A stretch of 64,000 nt of DNA, taken from contig NZ_CABFKI010000004.1 of assembly GCF_901764995.1 (NCBI RefSeq), positions 124,001-188,000 on the forward strand, in the 5' to 3' direction. Position 1 is the stretch's first letter, and each line of letters begins with the position of its first letter. A model generated the notes under the pieces. That model had not been told where the DNA came from. It ran no database searches and worked only from the letters and a program-made list of their open reading frames with translations. Shown here in pieces: positions 18,206-27,529 of this stretch. Origin of the DNA: Actinobacillus porcinus (lineage in GTDB: Bacteria > Pseudomonadota > Gammaproteobacteria > Enterobacterales > Pasteurellaceae). Both the position numbers and the translations under genes were made by a program.

Positions 18206-20860
18206 CTAGCCTGTGTTACGCATACCAGCGGCAACACCTGCAATTGTAATCATTAATGCTTGCTCTACGTCAGGATTTGGATTTTCAGGATCTTGACGTA
18301 AACGGCTGAGCAACTCAACTTGTAATAAGTTGAGTGGGTCGGTATAGACATTGCGTAGCGCAATAGATTGTGCAACCCATGGTAAATCAGACATTAATTG
18401 TTGACCTTTGCCTGAAAGTGCTAATACGGTTTTAATATCTTCGGCTAATTGCTCACGCAACGATTGACCGAGATACCAAAGCTCTTTTTTCACTAAACGT
18501 TGATCATAATGTTCGGATAACCAAGTATCTGTTTTACTAAACACCATTTCCAACATACCGATACGCGTATTAAAGAACGGCCACGCTTGACACATTTCTT
18601 CAATGATGGCTTTGTTTTCTGCATTGTTTTCCATGGCTTGACGTAAAGACGCACCGGCCCCTAACCACGCAGGCAGCATCAAGCGGTTTTGCATCCACGC
18701 AAAGATCCACGGAATCGCACGTAAGCTTTCAACCCCACCATTTGGATTACGTTTGGCAGGACGAGAACCTAACGGTAATTTTGATAGTTCTTGCTCTGGA
18801 GTTGCGCTACGGAAATAGGGCACGAAATCTTTATCGCCACGCACCACATCACGATAAATTTTGCAAGATGACGCTGAAAGTTCATCCATCACGGTACGCC
18901 AGCTTGCTTTAGGTTCTGGTGGTGGAAGTAAGTTGGCTTCTAAAATTGCACTGGCGTAAAGATCTAAGGTTTCCATCGCAACGGCAGGTAAACCTAATTT
19001 GAAGCGGATCATTTCGCCTTGTTCCGTAACGCGTAAACCGTTTTTCAATGAACGTGGTGGTTGAGATAATAATGCCGCGTGAGCTGGTGCGCCCCCACGA
19101 CCCACTGTACCACCACGACCATGGAATAAGGTTAATTCAATGCCTAATTTTTCGCAGAGTTTCACGAGATTTTCTTGACCACGATATTGCGCCCAAGACG
19201 CCGCCATCATACCGGCATCTTTCGCACTATCAGAATAACCAATCATCACCATTTGTTTATTGTTGATGACACCGCGATACCAGCCTACATTAAATAGTTG
19301 GGTCATCACATCTTCAGAGGCATCTAAGTCGTCAAGAGTTTCAAACAATGGTACCACCGGCAAATGATATGGAACACCGGCTTCTTTTAATAATAAATGC
19401 ACACCTAACACATCTGACGCAGTGCGTGCCATCGAAATAATATAGCAAGAGAACGTGCCTTCAGGTTGTTGTGCAATCACGCGGCAAGTATCTAACACTT
19501 CCTGCGTTTCCGGTGATGGTGTCCAGTCACGTGGAAGAAGTGGGCGGCGTGAGTTTAATTCACGAATTAAGAATGCCTGTTTATCTTCTTCTGTCCAGCT
19601 TGCATAATCGCCTAAACCGATGTAACGAGTAATTTCACCGATAGCATCAGAATGGCGTGTGCTTTCTTGGCGGATATCTAAACGCGAGAATGCCACACCA
19701 AAACAACGAATACGGCGTAAGGTATCCAATAATAACCCATTGGCAATAATGCGCATACCGCACGCGATCAAGGATTGATAGCTATCATAAAGCGGTTCCC
19801 ACAAATCATTATCTTGGGTAATGATCTCGGCTGCGGTGTATTTTGGTAAACGACCGGCAAGCAGATCATCATAATAATCAAGGGTATTTTTCAGTTTGGT
19901 TCGTAAACCTTTCATCACTTGACGATAAGGTTCAGCACGCTCACCGTATTTGCTTCTAAATTCATCGGTACAAGCCGAAATAGAAAGCTCATCTACTAAG
20001 GCTTGAATATCGCCTAAGAACAAATCTGCCGCTTTCCAACGAGCCAGTTGTAATACTTGTGTTGTGACTTTTGCCGTCACAAATGGGTTACCATCACGGT
20101 CGCCACCCATCCAAGATGAAAAACGAACCGGCGATAAATCGATTGGTAATTCATAACCCAAATGTTCAACGGCATTGTCATTCAAACGGCGTAAGAAAGC
20201 GGGCACTGCTTCCCACAGGCTGTTTTCAATCATCGCAAAGCCCCATTTGGCTTCTTCAAATGGTGTTGGGCGTTGTGTACGAATTTCGTTGGTATGCCAC
20301 GCTTGCGCAATTAATTGCAATAAACGGCGCTCAATATTATGGCGTTCGTCTTCCGTTAAATCGCTATGTTCTAATTTGCTTAAACATTTGTTGATTTCCA
20401 CTTGTTTATGCACAAGAGAACGGCGTGTTACTTCTGTTGGGTGCGCAGTTAATACTAATTCAATCAATAAGTTATTGATTGTTTTGATGATTTCATCGCG
20501 TGAGACATTTTGCGTTTTTAAGCGTTTAAACAGCGATTTAATTGACCGTTCTTCTGCGGTTTTGTCTTGATGGTGGCGCGAAATGGTTTGGTATTGTTCT
20601 GCCACATTGGTTAAGTTCAAGAATTGGTTAAATGCGCGCGCAACAGGGATAATATTTTCGGTCGAAATATTTGAAAGAAGCGATAAAAGTTCGCTACGTG
20701 CTTGATCATTACCGCTGCGAGAATCACGAGACAGTAAACGAATTTTTTCGATTAATTCTAAAATATCGCTACCTTGTGCTTCACTGATGGTTTCACCCAA
20801 AAAATGCCCAAGCATATTTATGTTGCCACGCATTGTGGTGTATTCTTGTTCTTGTGTCAT
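18206..20860 (-). CDS. ppc: Phosphoenolpyruvate carboxylase
   Basis: Cytoplasmic enzyme that carboxylates PEP to oxaloacetate to refill the TCA cycle. I take the ATG at 20860 ([17 protein letters not shown]), preceded at 5 bp by GGAGAG, which gives 884 aa against 883 in E. coli; the longer frame from 20944 adds a hydrophobic stretch not found in the family. Key sites are [12 protein letters not shown] with the catalytic His at about 140, [26 protein letters not shown] and the C-terminal AGMRNTG. It stands alone between the ssrA scar and folP. Confidence 0.97.
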   Translation of the reverse strand: MTQEQEYTTMRGNINMLGHFLGETISEAQGSDILELIEKIRLLSRDSRSGNDQARSELLSLLSNISTENIIPVARAFNQFLNLTNVAEQYQTISRHHQDKTAEERSIKSLFKRLKTQNVSRDEIIKTINNLLIELVLTAHPTEVTRRSLVHKQVEINKCLSKLEHSDLTEDERHNIERRLLQLIAQAWHTNEIRTQRPTPFEEAKWGFAMIENSLWEAVPAFLRRLNDNAVEHLGYELPIDLSPVRFSSWMGGDRDGNPFVTAKVTTQVLQLARWKAADLFLGDIQALVDELSISACTDEFRSKYGERAEPYRQVMKGLRTKLKNTLDYYDDLLAGRLPKYTAAEIITQDNDLWEPLYDSYQSLIACGMRIIANGLLLDTLRRIRCFGVAFSRLDIRQESTRHSDAIGEITRYIGLGDYASWTEEDKQAFLIRELNSRRPLLPRDWTPSPETQEVLDTCRVIAQQPEGTFSCYIISMARTASDVLGVHLLLKEAGVPYHLPVVPLFETLDDLDASEDVMTQLFNVGWYRGVINNKQMVMIGYSDSAKDAGMMAASWAQYRGQENLVKLCEKLGIELTLFHGRGGTVGRGGAPAHAALLSQPPRSLKNGLRVTEQGEMIRFKLGLPAVAMETLDLYASAILEANLLPPPEPKASWRTVMDELSASSCKIYRDVVRGDKDFVPYFRSATPEQELSKLPLGSRPAKRNPNGGVESLRAIPWIFAWMQNRLMLPAWLGAGASLRQAMENNAENKAIIEEMCQAWPFFNTRIGMLEMVFSKTDTWLSEHYDQRLVKKELWYLGQSLREQLAEDIKTVLALSGKGQQLMSDLPWVAQSIALRNVYTDPLNLLQVELLSRLRQDPENPNPDVEQALMITIAGVAAGMRNTG

Positions 20861-21263
20861 AGTTGCTCTCCGTAAATTTAATTTCTTGCCCAAATATAAC
20901 CAAAACAAGTTAATAAATGCAAATAGAAATCTGCAAAAAAACAAAAATCTGCATTTTTCTTGTTTTAGATCGTGTTTTTTTAAAATTTAAGGGGCATTTT
21001 TAGAATAAATTTAATTTTTCACTTTATTCATTATAAAAATCCATAAGAATTTAACCGCGCTTTTTATGCCATATAACCATAAGCTGAAACCATTAAGTTT
21101 TATTTAATTTCAAGCTATCTTTGTCGCAATTTTCTTGAAATTTCGCTATAATCAACCGCACTTTTGAGCGATATAATGTCGCAACCATGGAATATAGCAT
21201 GGAATTAGCGTAGAGACGCCTAGCTTAGCGTCCATTTAATACACAGGAACACATTTCTATCCA
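20861..21263. other. ppc-folP divergent intergenic region
   Basis: About 400 bp with no gene. Toward folP there are two TATAAT hexamers (21147-21152 and 21172-21177) with an uptake core between them, a small stem GACGC/GCGTC at 21215-21232, and the ribosome site CACAGGAAC. Toward ppc the sequence is AT-rich with two copies of AAATCTGCA. No riboswitch is recognisable. Confidence 0.5.
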
Positions 21264-22091
21264 ATGAAACTTCAAGCCAATAACAAAGTCTTAGATTTGT
21301 CCCAACCTCAAATTATGGGGATATTGAATTTCACCCCGGATTCATTTTCCGATAGCGGTCAATTTTTTACGCGAGATAAAGCGTTGTTTCAAGTGGAAAA
21401 AATGCTCAATGAAGGCGCGGCGATTATTGATATCGGTGGTGAATCCACCCGATCAATGGCAGAAGATGTATCCGAACAGGAAGAATTAGCGCGAGTGGTT
21501 CCTTTGGTGGAAGCCGTGCGCCAGCGTTTTGACTGTTGGATTTCGGTGGATACGTCAAAGGCTGTGGTGATGGAAGAATGTGCGAAAGTGGGGATGGATA
21601 TGATTAATGATATTCGTGCCTTACAAGAACCCAATGCCTTAGAAACTGCAGTTAAATTATCGCTGCCAACTTGTATTATGCATATGCAAGGGCAACCACG
21701 CACAATGCAAAGTAATCCGCAATATCAGGATGTGGTTGCAGATGTGCTTGAATTTCTTGAAAAACGCACCGCACTTTGTTTGCAAGCAGGGATGAAACCT
21801 GAAAATATCATTTGGGATGTGGGATTTGGCTTTGGTAAAACGGTGCAGCATAATTTTAAGTTATTGCAACAAAGCGCGCGTTTTGCCGTGCATGGCTATC
21901 CTGTACTCGCCGGTCTTTCACGTAAATCAATGATTGGTGCGGTATTAGACAAAACGGTGGATCAACGTGTAGTGGGTAGTGCCACAGCCGCATTAATTGC
22001 CGCAATGAATGGCGCAACGATTTTGCGTGTACATGATGTGGCAGAAACCGCAGATGCATTGAAAATTTGGCAAGCGACTTTAAACGCATAA
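21264..22091 (+). CDS. folP: Dihydropteroate synthase
   Basis: Joins p-aminobenzoate to the pterin pyrophosphate in folate synthesis; target of sulfonamides. 275 aa with the family blocks in order: IMGILNFTPDSFSDSG (pyrophosphate loop) at 17-32, DIGGESTRS near 57, DTSKAV, MINDIRAL, MHMQGQPRTMQ, WDVGFGFGKT near 197 and LAGLSRKSMIG (PABA/sulfonamide site) near 220. It is followed 64 bp later by glmM, the pairing seen in E. coli. The short hairpin AGGATGAA/TTCATCCT at 22107-22125 lies between them. Confidence 0.97.
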   Translation: MKLQANNKVLDLSQPQIMGILNFTPDSFSDSGQFFTRDKALFQVEKMLNEGAAIIDIGGESTRSMAEDVSEQEELARVVPLVEAVRQRFDCWISVDTSKAVVMEECAKVGMDMINDIRALQEPNALETAVKLSLPTCIMHMQGQPRTMQSNPQYQDVVADVLEFLEKRTALCLQAGMKPENIIWDVGFGFGKTVQHNFKLLQQSARFAVHGYPVLAGLSRKSMIGAVLDKTVDQRVVGSATAALIAAMNGATILRVHDVAETADALKIWQATLNA

Positions 22092-22155
22092 AATGAAAAC
22101 ATACATAGGATGAATTTTTCATCCTGTTCTTACACTTAAAAATAAAGGAAATAAA

Positions 22156-23490
22156 ATGGCAGAACGTAAATATTTTGGTACAGATGGTGTACGCGGTAAA
22201 GTGGGTGAATTTCCAATCACCCCGGAATTTGCCCTTAAATTAGGTTGGGCAGCGGGGAAAGTCCTTGCGACTCAAGGATCGAAAAAAGTCTTGATTGGTA
22301 AAGATACCCGAATTTCTGGTTATATGTTGGAATCAGCCCTTGAAGCCGGGCTTGCTGCGGCAGGGCTTTCAGCGGCGTTTGTAGGGCCAATGCCAACCCC
22401 CGCTATTGCTTATTTAACGCGTGCTTTCCGTGCGGAAGCCGGCGTCGTTATTTCCGCATCTCATAACCCTTATTATGATAACGGTATCAAATTTTTCTCT
22501 GCGGCAGGCACAAAATTACCTGATGAAGTGGAAGAAGCCATTGAAGCCATGCTTGAGCAACCAATGGATTGTGTCGAATCGGCCGCTTTAGGGAAAGCCA
22601 CACGTATTGTCGATGCTGCAGGGCGTTATATTGAGTTTTGTAAAAGCACCTTCCCAACGGATTTAAGTTTAGAAGGCTACAAAATTGTGGTGGATTGCGC
22701 TCATGGTGCCACTTATCATATCGCGCCGAGCGTGATGCGTGAATTAGGGGCAGAAGTAATTGAAATTGGTACAGAACCGAATGGATTAAATATCAATGAA
22801 AAATGCGGGGCAACCGATATTAAAGCCTTACAAGAAAAAGTCTTAGAAGTGGGCGCGGATGTTGGTTTGGCTTATGACGGCGATGGCGACCGTATTATGA
22901 TGGTAGATCATTTAGGCAATAAAGTGGACGGCGACCAAATTCTGTACATTGTTGCGCGAGAAGCCTTACGCGCAGGGAATCTAAAAGGTGGTGTAGTCGG
23001 CACATTAATGAGCAATATGAGCCTTGAAATTGCCCTTAAACAATTAGGTATTCCATTCCTACGCGCGAACGTAGGTGACCGTTATGTGTTGGAAAAAATG
23101 CAAGAAAATAACTGGAAATTCGGCGGCGAAAATTCAGGGCATATTATTATTGCAGATAAAAATACCACAGGTGACGGTATTATTGCTTCACTTGCCGTAT
23201 TAACCGCGATGGTTCAACATAAATTAACCTTAAATGAACTCACCGCAGCCGTGCAATTATTCCCACAAGTGTTAATCAACGTGCGTTTTGCCGGTGGTGC
23301 AAATCCGTTAGAAAGCGAAGCCGTGAAATCCGTTGCGGCAGAAGTGGAAAAACGTTTAGCCGGAAAAGGTCGTATTTTATTGCGCAAATCAGGAACAGAA
23401 CCCTTGATCCGTGTGATGGTGGAATGTGAAGATGGCACGTTGGCACAACAATGTGCGGAAGAAATTGCAAACGCAGTAAAAGCAAACTAA
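22156..23490 (+). CDS. glmM: Phosphoglucosamine mutase
   Basis: Converts glucosamine-6-phosphate to glucosamine-1-phosphate, the step before GlmU in UDP-GlcNAc synthesis for peptidoglycan and LPS. The 444 residues are standard. The phosphoserine loop [15 protein letters not shown] is at about residue 96-110, the Mg site [10 protein letters not shown] near 240, the sugar-binding GGENSGHII near 325 and the phosphate-binding [14 protein letters not shown] near 415. The start AAAGGAAATAAAATG has a good ribosome site. The gene lies in a folP-glmM pair. Confidence 0.97.
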   Translation: MAERKYFGTDGVRGKVGEFPITPEFALKLGWAAGKVLATQGSKKVLIGKDTRISGYMLESALEAGLAAAGLSAAFVGPMPTPAIAYLTRAFRAEAGVVISASHNPYYDNGIKFFSAAGTKLPDEVEEAIEAMLEQPMDCVESAALGKATRIVDAAGRYIEFCKSTFPTDLSLEGYKIVVDCAHGATYHIAPSVMRELGAEVIEIGTEPNGLNINEKCGATDIKALQEKVLEVGADVGLAYDGDGDRIMMVDHLGNKVDGDQILYIVAREALRAGNLKGGVVGTLMSNMSLEIALKQLGIPFLRANVGDRYVLEKMQENNWKFGGENSGHIIIADKNTTGDGIIASLAVLTAMVQHKLTLNELTAAVQLFPQVLINVRFAGGANPLESEAVKSVAAEVEKRLAGKGRILLRKSGTEPLIRVMVECEDGTLAQQCAEEIANAVKAN

Positions 23491-23535
23491 TTGTTCAAAT
23501 TTTTTCCACTTAACAGAGTGCGGTAAATTTTTAAC

Positions 23536-23563
23536 TTGTTTTGAAATAAAATTTCGTTATAAT
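23536..23563 (+). promoter_or_regulatory. tRNA-Val promoter
   Basis: TTGTTT, a 16-nt spacer, then TATAAT, about 40 bp before the tRNA. A Hin-type uptake core follows the -10 directly. Confidence 0.65.
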
Positions 23564-23603
23564 GACCGCACTTTTCGTTAACAACGATAACCAAATTTAA
23601 AAC

Positions 23604-23680
23604 GCGACCGTAGCTCAGTTGGTTAGAGCACCACCTTGACATGGTGGGGGTCACTGGTTCGAGTCCAGCCGGTCGCACCA
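23604..23680 (+). tRNA. tRNA-Val (anticodon GAC)
   Basis: 77 nt with encoded CCA. The acceptor stem GCGACCG pairs with CGGTCGC. The anticodon stem CCACC/GGTGG encloses the loop TTGACAT, so the anticodon is GAC (Val). The T-arm carries GGTTCGAGTCC. Integrative-element remains follow directly downstream. Confidence 0.97.
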
Positions 23681-23698
23681 TAAATCTAAATCATTTCA

Positions 23699-23797
23699 TA
23701 TCAATCCATATCAAATGATTCTTAAAAGCCTTGTAAATCAAGGCTTTTTCTTTTTTGCTGTATCAATCCATATCAATCCGTATCATTCCATATCAAA
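23699..23797. repeat. 10-bp direct repeats TATCAATCCA
   Basis: Units of 10 bp occur head to tail at 23761-23797 (TATCAATCCA, TATCAATCCG, TATCATTCCA, then a partial unit), and one and a half more at 23699-23714. A repeat of one helical turn beside a tRNA suggests arm-type binding sites for an integrase or a similar protein. Confidence 0.7.
23724..23748 (+). terminator. tRNA-Val terminator
   Basis: Stem AAAAGCCTTG/CAAGGCTTTT, 5-nt loop, followed by a T-rich run. Confidence 0.85.
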
Positions 23798-23798
23798 A

Positions 23799-23897
23799 TT
23801 TTGGTATTACGTTTTGGTATTTTTTTGTGATGTAATACCCAAATTAAGGAAAATAATGATTTTTCGTAATACCAAAATTATTTTGGTAATACCAAAA
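23799..23897 (+). promoter_or_regulatory. Palindromic operator-like cluster before the integrase remnant
   Basis: TTTTGGTATTACG at 23799-23811 is repeated in inverse at 23865-23877, and TTTTGGTAATACCAAAA at 23881-23897 is a self-palindrome; a further half site GTAATACC is at 23832. The last palindrome ends 10 bp before the remnant's ATG and overlaps its AAAAGGAGG ribosome site. Probably autoregulatory or attachment sites of the lost element. Confidence 0.55.
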
Positions 23898-23907
23898 GGA
23901 GGAATAT

Positions 23908-24119
23908 ATGGCGGTTACAGTTAAGCCATTAAGCATTACAGAATTCTGAAAAAGAATGAAGTTGATACTGGTCGGTTGAAAAATATTACGTTTATAGATA
24001 TTGAGAAACGTTTAAATCACCATTTAATTCCAGTTCTTGGACGTTATCCCGTTGCTGAAATTTCTGCACCATTAGCTATTGAAAAATTAAAACCATTAGA
24101 GAGAGAGAAAGAAAGCTAA
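23908..24119 (+). pseudogene. Internally deleted tyrosine integrase remnant
   Basis: After a strong AAAAGGAGG the ATG at 23908 starts MAVTVKPLSITEF and then stops at 23947; this is the usual N-terminus of P4-type phage and island integrases. In another frame (23946-24119) the text continues with KNITFIDIEKRLNHHLIPVL and GRYPVAEISAPLAIEKL, the core-binding segment of the same family, ending in KPLEREKES and TAA. Most of the N-terminal domain and the whole catalytic domain are missing. It lies downstream of tRNA-Val, the expected place for such an integrase. Confidence 0.8.
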
Positions 24120-24270
24120 TGTAAAAACTATTAGAACTGCCTGATTTCAGTTATAAAATAAATGAAAACGTAAAATAAATCTTGCTTTACTGGCGTTGGA
24201 TTAAACCATATTGCATTAGCCCACAATTCGCCATTCTTTTTGCTTTGCCCGTTGTTTATCTACTCGCATC
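24120..24270. other. Gap between integrase remnant and glyA terminator
   Basis: Nothing certain. A minus-strand frame of about 36 codons (containing GELWANAIWFNP) is open here but has no start, ribosome site or family I recognise. Confidence 0.3.
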
Positions 24271-24301
24271 AAAAAATAAGCGGCGATATTCACCGCCGCT
24301 A
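24271..24301 (-). terminator. glyA terminator
   Basis: GC-rich stem AGCGGCG/CGCCGCT (24279-24301 region), followed on the minus strand by TTATTTTTTG. It lies 28 bp beyond the glyA stop. Confidence 0.85.
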
Positions 24302-24328
24302 CATAACTAACAAGAATAACGAAAAACA

Positions 24329-25594
24329 TTAGTTGCCGTACACCGGTAAACGTGCGCAGATTTCTAATACTTTCGCTTTGGTCGAAATAATGACTTCGTC
24401 TTCTTTCTCTGTACCCATTGCGTCTAAAACATCACACATCCAGCCGGCTAATTCCGTTACATCTTTTTCAGTAAAACCACGGCGAGTTACTGAAGGTGTA
24501 CCCACACGGATACCTGAAGTTACAAATGGTTTTTGCGGGTCATTCGGTACAGAGTTTTTGTTTACAGTAATATTCGCACGACCTAATGCCGCATCAGCCG
24601 CTTTACCTGTTTTACCTTGTTTGATAAAGCTCACAAGGAATAAATGGTTTTCTGTGCCGTTTGAAACCACGTCATAACCACGGGCCTTAAAGACTTCCAC
24701 CATCGCTTTCGCATTTTTCAACACATTGGTTTGATACTCTTTGAAAGCCGGTTCTAAGGCTTCTTTAAAGCAAATTGCTTTTGCCGCCATAATATGAACT
24801 AATGGACCGCCTTGGTTAGCCGGGAATACTGATGATTGTAATTTTTTATAGATTTCTTCATCGCCACAAGCGGATAAAATCAAACCACCACGTGGGCCAC
24901 CTAAGGTTTTGTGTGTTGTGGTTGTTACTACGTGTGCATACGGTAATGGGCTTGGGTAAACGCCAGCAGCAATAAGACCTGCCACGTGTGCCATATCAAC
25001 GAATAAATATGCGCCTACAGCGTCTGCAATTTCACGCATTTTTGCCCAATCAACCACTTGTGAATACGCAGAAAAACCTGCCACGATCATTTTCGGTTGA
25101 CATTCTTTCGCTTTCGCTAACACATCATCATAATCGATTAAACCATCAGCTGTGATACCGTAAAGTACAGAATTATAAATTTTACCTGAGAAACTTACTT
25201 TTGCACCATGGGTTAAGTGACCGCCATGAGCTAAATCCATCCCTAAAATTGTATCGCCGGCATTAATTAACGCACCATAAACTGCCGCATTTGCTTGCGA
25301 ACCTGAGTGCGGTTGCACGTTAGCATAATCACAGTTAAATAATTCTTTTGCACGATCAATAGCTAATTGCTCAACAATATCCGCATATTCACAGCCACCA
25401 TAATAGCGTTTACCCGGATAACCTTCTGCATATTTATTGGTAAATTGAGAACCTTGTGCTTCCATTACACAGGGACTGGCATAGTTTTCTGAAGCAATTA
25501 ATTCAATATGTTCTTCTTGGCGGCGATTTTCATCTTGGATCGCTTGCCATAATACTGGATCGTAATCGGCGATAGTTACACTTCTTTTAAACAT
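24329..25594 (-). CDS. glyA: Serine hydroxymethyltransferase
   Basis: PLP enzyme that interconverts serine and glycine and charges tetrahydrofolate with a one-carbon unit. 421 aa, near-identical in layout to E. coli GlyA (417). Recognised blocks: [11 protein letters not shown] at about 33, [17 protein letters not shown], the PLP-lysine motif [15 protein letters not shown] near residue 225, and the [15 protein letters not shown]-terminal segment. It is downstream of purD (129-bp gap with a MetR-like site) in the order purH-purD-glyA known from H. influenzae; glycine made here feeds PurD and the folate unit feeds PurH. Confidence 0.97.
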   Translation of the reverse strand: MFKRSVTIADYDPVLWQAIQDENRRQEEHIELIASENYASPCVMEAQGSQFTNKYAEGYPGKRYYGGCEYADIVEQLAIDRAKELFNCDYANVQPHSGSQANAAVYGALINAGDTILGMDLAHGGHLTHGAKVSFSGKIYNSVLYGITADGLIDYDDVLAKAKECQPKMIVAGFSAYSQVVDWAKMREIADAVGAYLFVDMAHVAGLIAAGVYPSPLPYAHVVTTTTHKTLGGPRGGLILSACGDEEIYKKLQSSVFPANQGGPLVHIMAAKAICFKEALEPAFKEYQTNVLKNAKAMVEVFKARGYDVVSNGTENHLFLVSFIKQGKTGKAADAALGRANITVNKNSVPNDPQKPFVTSGIRVGTPSVTRRGFTEKDVTELAGWMCDVLDAMGTEKEDEVIISTKAKVLEICARLPVYGN

Positions 25595-25693
25595 TGTTTG
25601 TATCCTCGTTTTGTTGTAATGATGACGTATAGTTTACAACTATATACGCTATTTTTTAATTAAAATTTCATTGTTAATTTTTCATTGTTCAGA

Positions 25694-25706
25694 TGAATTC
25701 TTTTCA
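25694..25706 (-). promoter_or_regulatory. MetR-like site upstream of glyA
   Basis: TGAATTCTTTTCA fits the TGAA-N5-TTCA pattern of MetR boxes and is about 100 bp before the glyA start. In E. coli glyA is MetR- and PurR-regulated. The wider palindrome CAGATGAA/TTCATCTG could equally be a hairpin after purD. Confidence 0.4.
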
Positions 25707-25723
25707 TCTGATGCATCGCAGCA

Positions 25724-27013
25724 TTATTTATTCTGCTCTCTCGCCACCGCGCGATAACCAATATCTCGGCGATAGAAACGTCCTGTCCATGTGACTTGTT
25801 CTGCTAATTTCAAGGCTTTTTGCTGTGCGTCAAATACGCTGTTGCCCAGTGCCGTGACACAAAGCACGCGTCCACCGTTAGTGACAAGTTTGCCGTCTTT
25901 TTCTGCCACACCGGCTAAAAAGACTTTTTCGCCTTGTTCAGGTTGTGCCGGAATACCGTGGATTTCATCATTTTTACGATAATCCCCTGGGTAACCTTCC
26001 GCTGCGAGCACGATACCAAGTGCCGCCTCTTCCGCCCATTCTGATTTCACTTCGTTTAATTTGCCTTCACAGGCTTTTAAGCAAAGTTCCACTAAATCCG
26101 ATTTCATTCGCATCATAATCGGTTGCGTTTCAGGATCACCAAAACGGCAGTTAAATTCGATGACTTTCGGCTGACCGTTTTTGTCAATCATCAGACCGGC
26201 ATATAAGAAACCTTTGTACACATTATTTTCCGCCGCCATACCGCGCACAGTCGGATAAATAATTTGTTCCATCACGCGTTGGTGAATTTCTTGTGTTACC
26301 ACTGGCGCAGGCGAATACGCCCCCATGCCGCCTGTATTCAAGCCTTTATCGCCCTCGCCGACGCGTTTGTGATCTTGTGATGTTGCCATTGGCTCCACAT
26401 TCACGCCATCCACCATCACGATAAAGCTCGCCTCTTCGCCATCTAAAAATTCTTCAATAACCACGCGACTACCCGCTTCACCAAAGGCATTGCCAGACAG
26501 CATATCTTTAATCGCCTCTTCCGCCTCTTGCAAGGTCATCGCCACAATCACACCTTTACCCGCCGCTAAACCATCAGCTTTCACCACAATCGGCGCGCCT
26601 TTTTCACGTACATAAGCCAACGCCTGATCCACATCGGTAAAGTTTTGATATTCCGCCGTTGGAATCTTATGACGCGCTAAGAAATCTTTAGTAAAGGCTT
26701 TAGAACCTTCCAACTGCGCTGCTGATTGACGCGGCCCGAAAATGGTTAACCCAGCCGATTCAAAGGCATCCACCACACCAACAACTAACGGCGCCTCAGG
26801 GCCAACAATAGTTAAACCGATATCATTTTCTTGGGCAAATTTCACCAACGCAGGCACATCTGTAGCAGAAATATTCACATTTTCCACCGCACTTTCTAAC
26901 GCTGTGCCGGCATTACCCGGTGCAACAAAAACTTTGCTTGCTAAAGGTGATTGTGCTGCTTTCCATGCTAGAGCGTGTTCGCGACCGCCATTTCCGATGA
27001 TGAGTATGTTCAT
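25724..27013 (-). CDS. purD: Phosphoribosylamine-glycine ligase
   Basis: ATP-grasp enzyme for the second step of purine synthesis, joining glycine to phosphoribosylamine. The 429-aa product has MNILIIGNGGREHALAWK at the start, FGPRQSAAQLEGSK near 95, the ATP-grasp loop VVKADGLAAGKGVIVA near 145, KRVGEGDKGLNTGGMGAYSP near 215 and IEFNCRFGDPETQ near 285. It follows purH but is separated from it by 516 bp of structured repeats, so it may need a promoter of its own. glyA follows. Confidence 0.97.
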   Translation of the reverse strand: MNILIIGNGGREHALAWKAAQSPLASKVFVAPGNAGTALESAVENVNISATDVPALVKFAQENDIGLTIVGPEAPLVVGVVDAFESAGLTIFGPRQSAAQLEGSKAFTKDFLARHKIPTAEYQNFTDVDQALAYVREKGAPIVVKADGLAAGKGVIVAMTLQEAEEAIKDMLSGNAFGEAGSRVVIEEFLDGEEASFIVMVDGVNVEPMATSQDHKRVGEGDKGLNTGGMGAYSPAPVVTQEIHQRVMEQIIYPTVRGMAAENNVYKGFLYAGLMIDKNGQPKVIEFNCRFGDPETQPIMMRMKSDLVELCLKACEGKLNEVKSEWAEEAALGIVLAAEGYPGDYRKNDEIHGIPAQPEQGEKVFLAGVAEKDGKLVTNGGRVLCVTALGNSVFDAQQKALKLAEQVTWTGRFYRRDIGYRAVAREQNK

Positions 27014-27072
27014 TTTGTTATTCCTTTGATTGTTTTGTTGTTCGAAATGTATTTCGAGCTTTTTTATAAATC

Positions 27073-27527
27073 GTGTTTCGCCGATGGCGACTTACTTTTC
27101 TTTACTCGTGTAAAGAAAAGTAAGCAAAAGAAACACGCCCCGACTTCAATGCTTTTCTGAGCTTTATTGAAATTTTTTTAACGGAAAACAAGTAAACTCG
27201 CTACGCTCAAACAAACTTGTTTTCCTAAAAATTTCAAGTCGCTCAGGCATTTCAGACGGGGGGGGGAACCGAACATAAAGCGCGGTTAATTTTTAACAAG
27301 TCTGCCGGTTTTGATATTCCCTAAATGGGTTCCCTTCTTTGCCGCCTAAAAAAGTGTTAATTTGTAGGAAAATGCCGTCTGTTTGAGCGTAGCGAGTTTA
27401 GGCATTTTCCGTTAAACAAATTCACGCTTTTTTAGGAAATAAGGCAAAGCAGGGTGTGCTTTCTTTTTGCCTACTTTTGCTTTGCACAAGCAAAGAAAAA
27501 GTAGGTCGCCCATCGGGCGAAACCCGA
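27073..27527. repeat. Inverted pair of structured intergenic repeats between purH and purD
   Basis: Two diverged copies of a roughly 190-bp unit face each other. Copy 1 (from 27074 rightward): GTTTCGCCGATGGCGAC, then a 15-bp stem hairpin at 27091-27124 (loop TCGT), then a hairpin at 27183-27225 with outer pairing from 27167 to 27237. Copy 2 (from 27527 leftward): GTTTCGCCCGATGGGCGAC, a hairpin at 27470-27505 with a single mismatch, then a hairpin at 27367-27410 with outer pairing to about 27349 and 27433. The stems differ, but both second hairpins share the 20-nt loop AAACTCGCTACGCTCAAACA (27194-27213 direct, 27380-27399 inverted). No coding capacity is evident. Confidence 0.85.
27258..27266. 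repeat. G9 homopolymer inside the purH-purD repeat region
   Basis: Nine consecutive G between the two repeat copies, about 250 bp upstream of purD. A tract this long can vary by slipped-strand mispairing. Confidence 0.8.
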
Positions 27528-27529
27528 TT

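Noticed and set aside
20861-20944. 28-residue N-terminal extension of PEP carboxylase
   Set aside because: Hydrophobic stretch not present in the family; the ATG at 20860 has GGAGAG at correct spacing and gives the usual length.
21215-21232. Hairpin in the folP leader as a riboswitch
   Set aside because: Only five base pairs; no conserved aptamer pattern is visible.
23699-23797. TATCAATCCA repeats as a CRISPR array
   Set aside because: Units are only 10 bp, directly abutting and without spacers.
24133-24240. Minus-strand frame with GELWANAIWFNP
   Set aside because: No start or ribosome site and no recognised family; too short to call.
26742-27160. Plus-strand frames across the purD start and repeat region
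   Set aside because: Antisense of purD and of the hairpin repeats; no ribosome site and no protein-like character.
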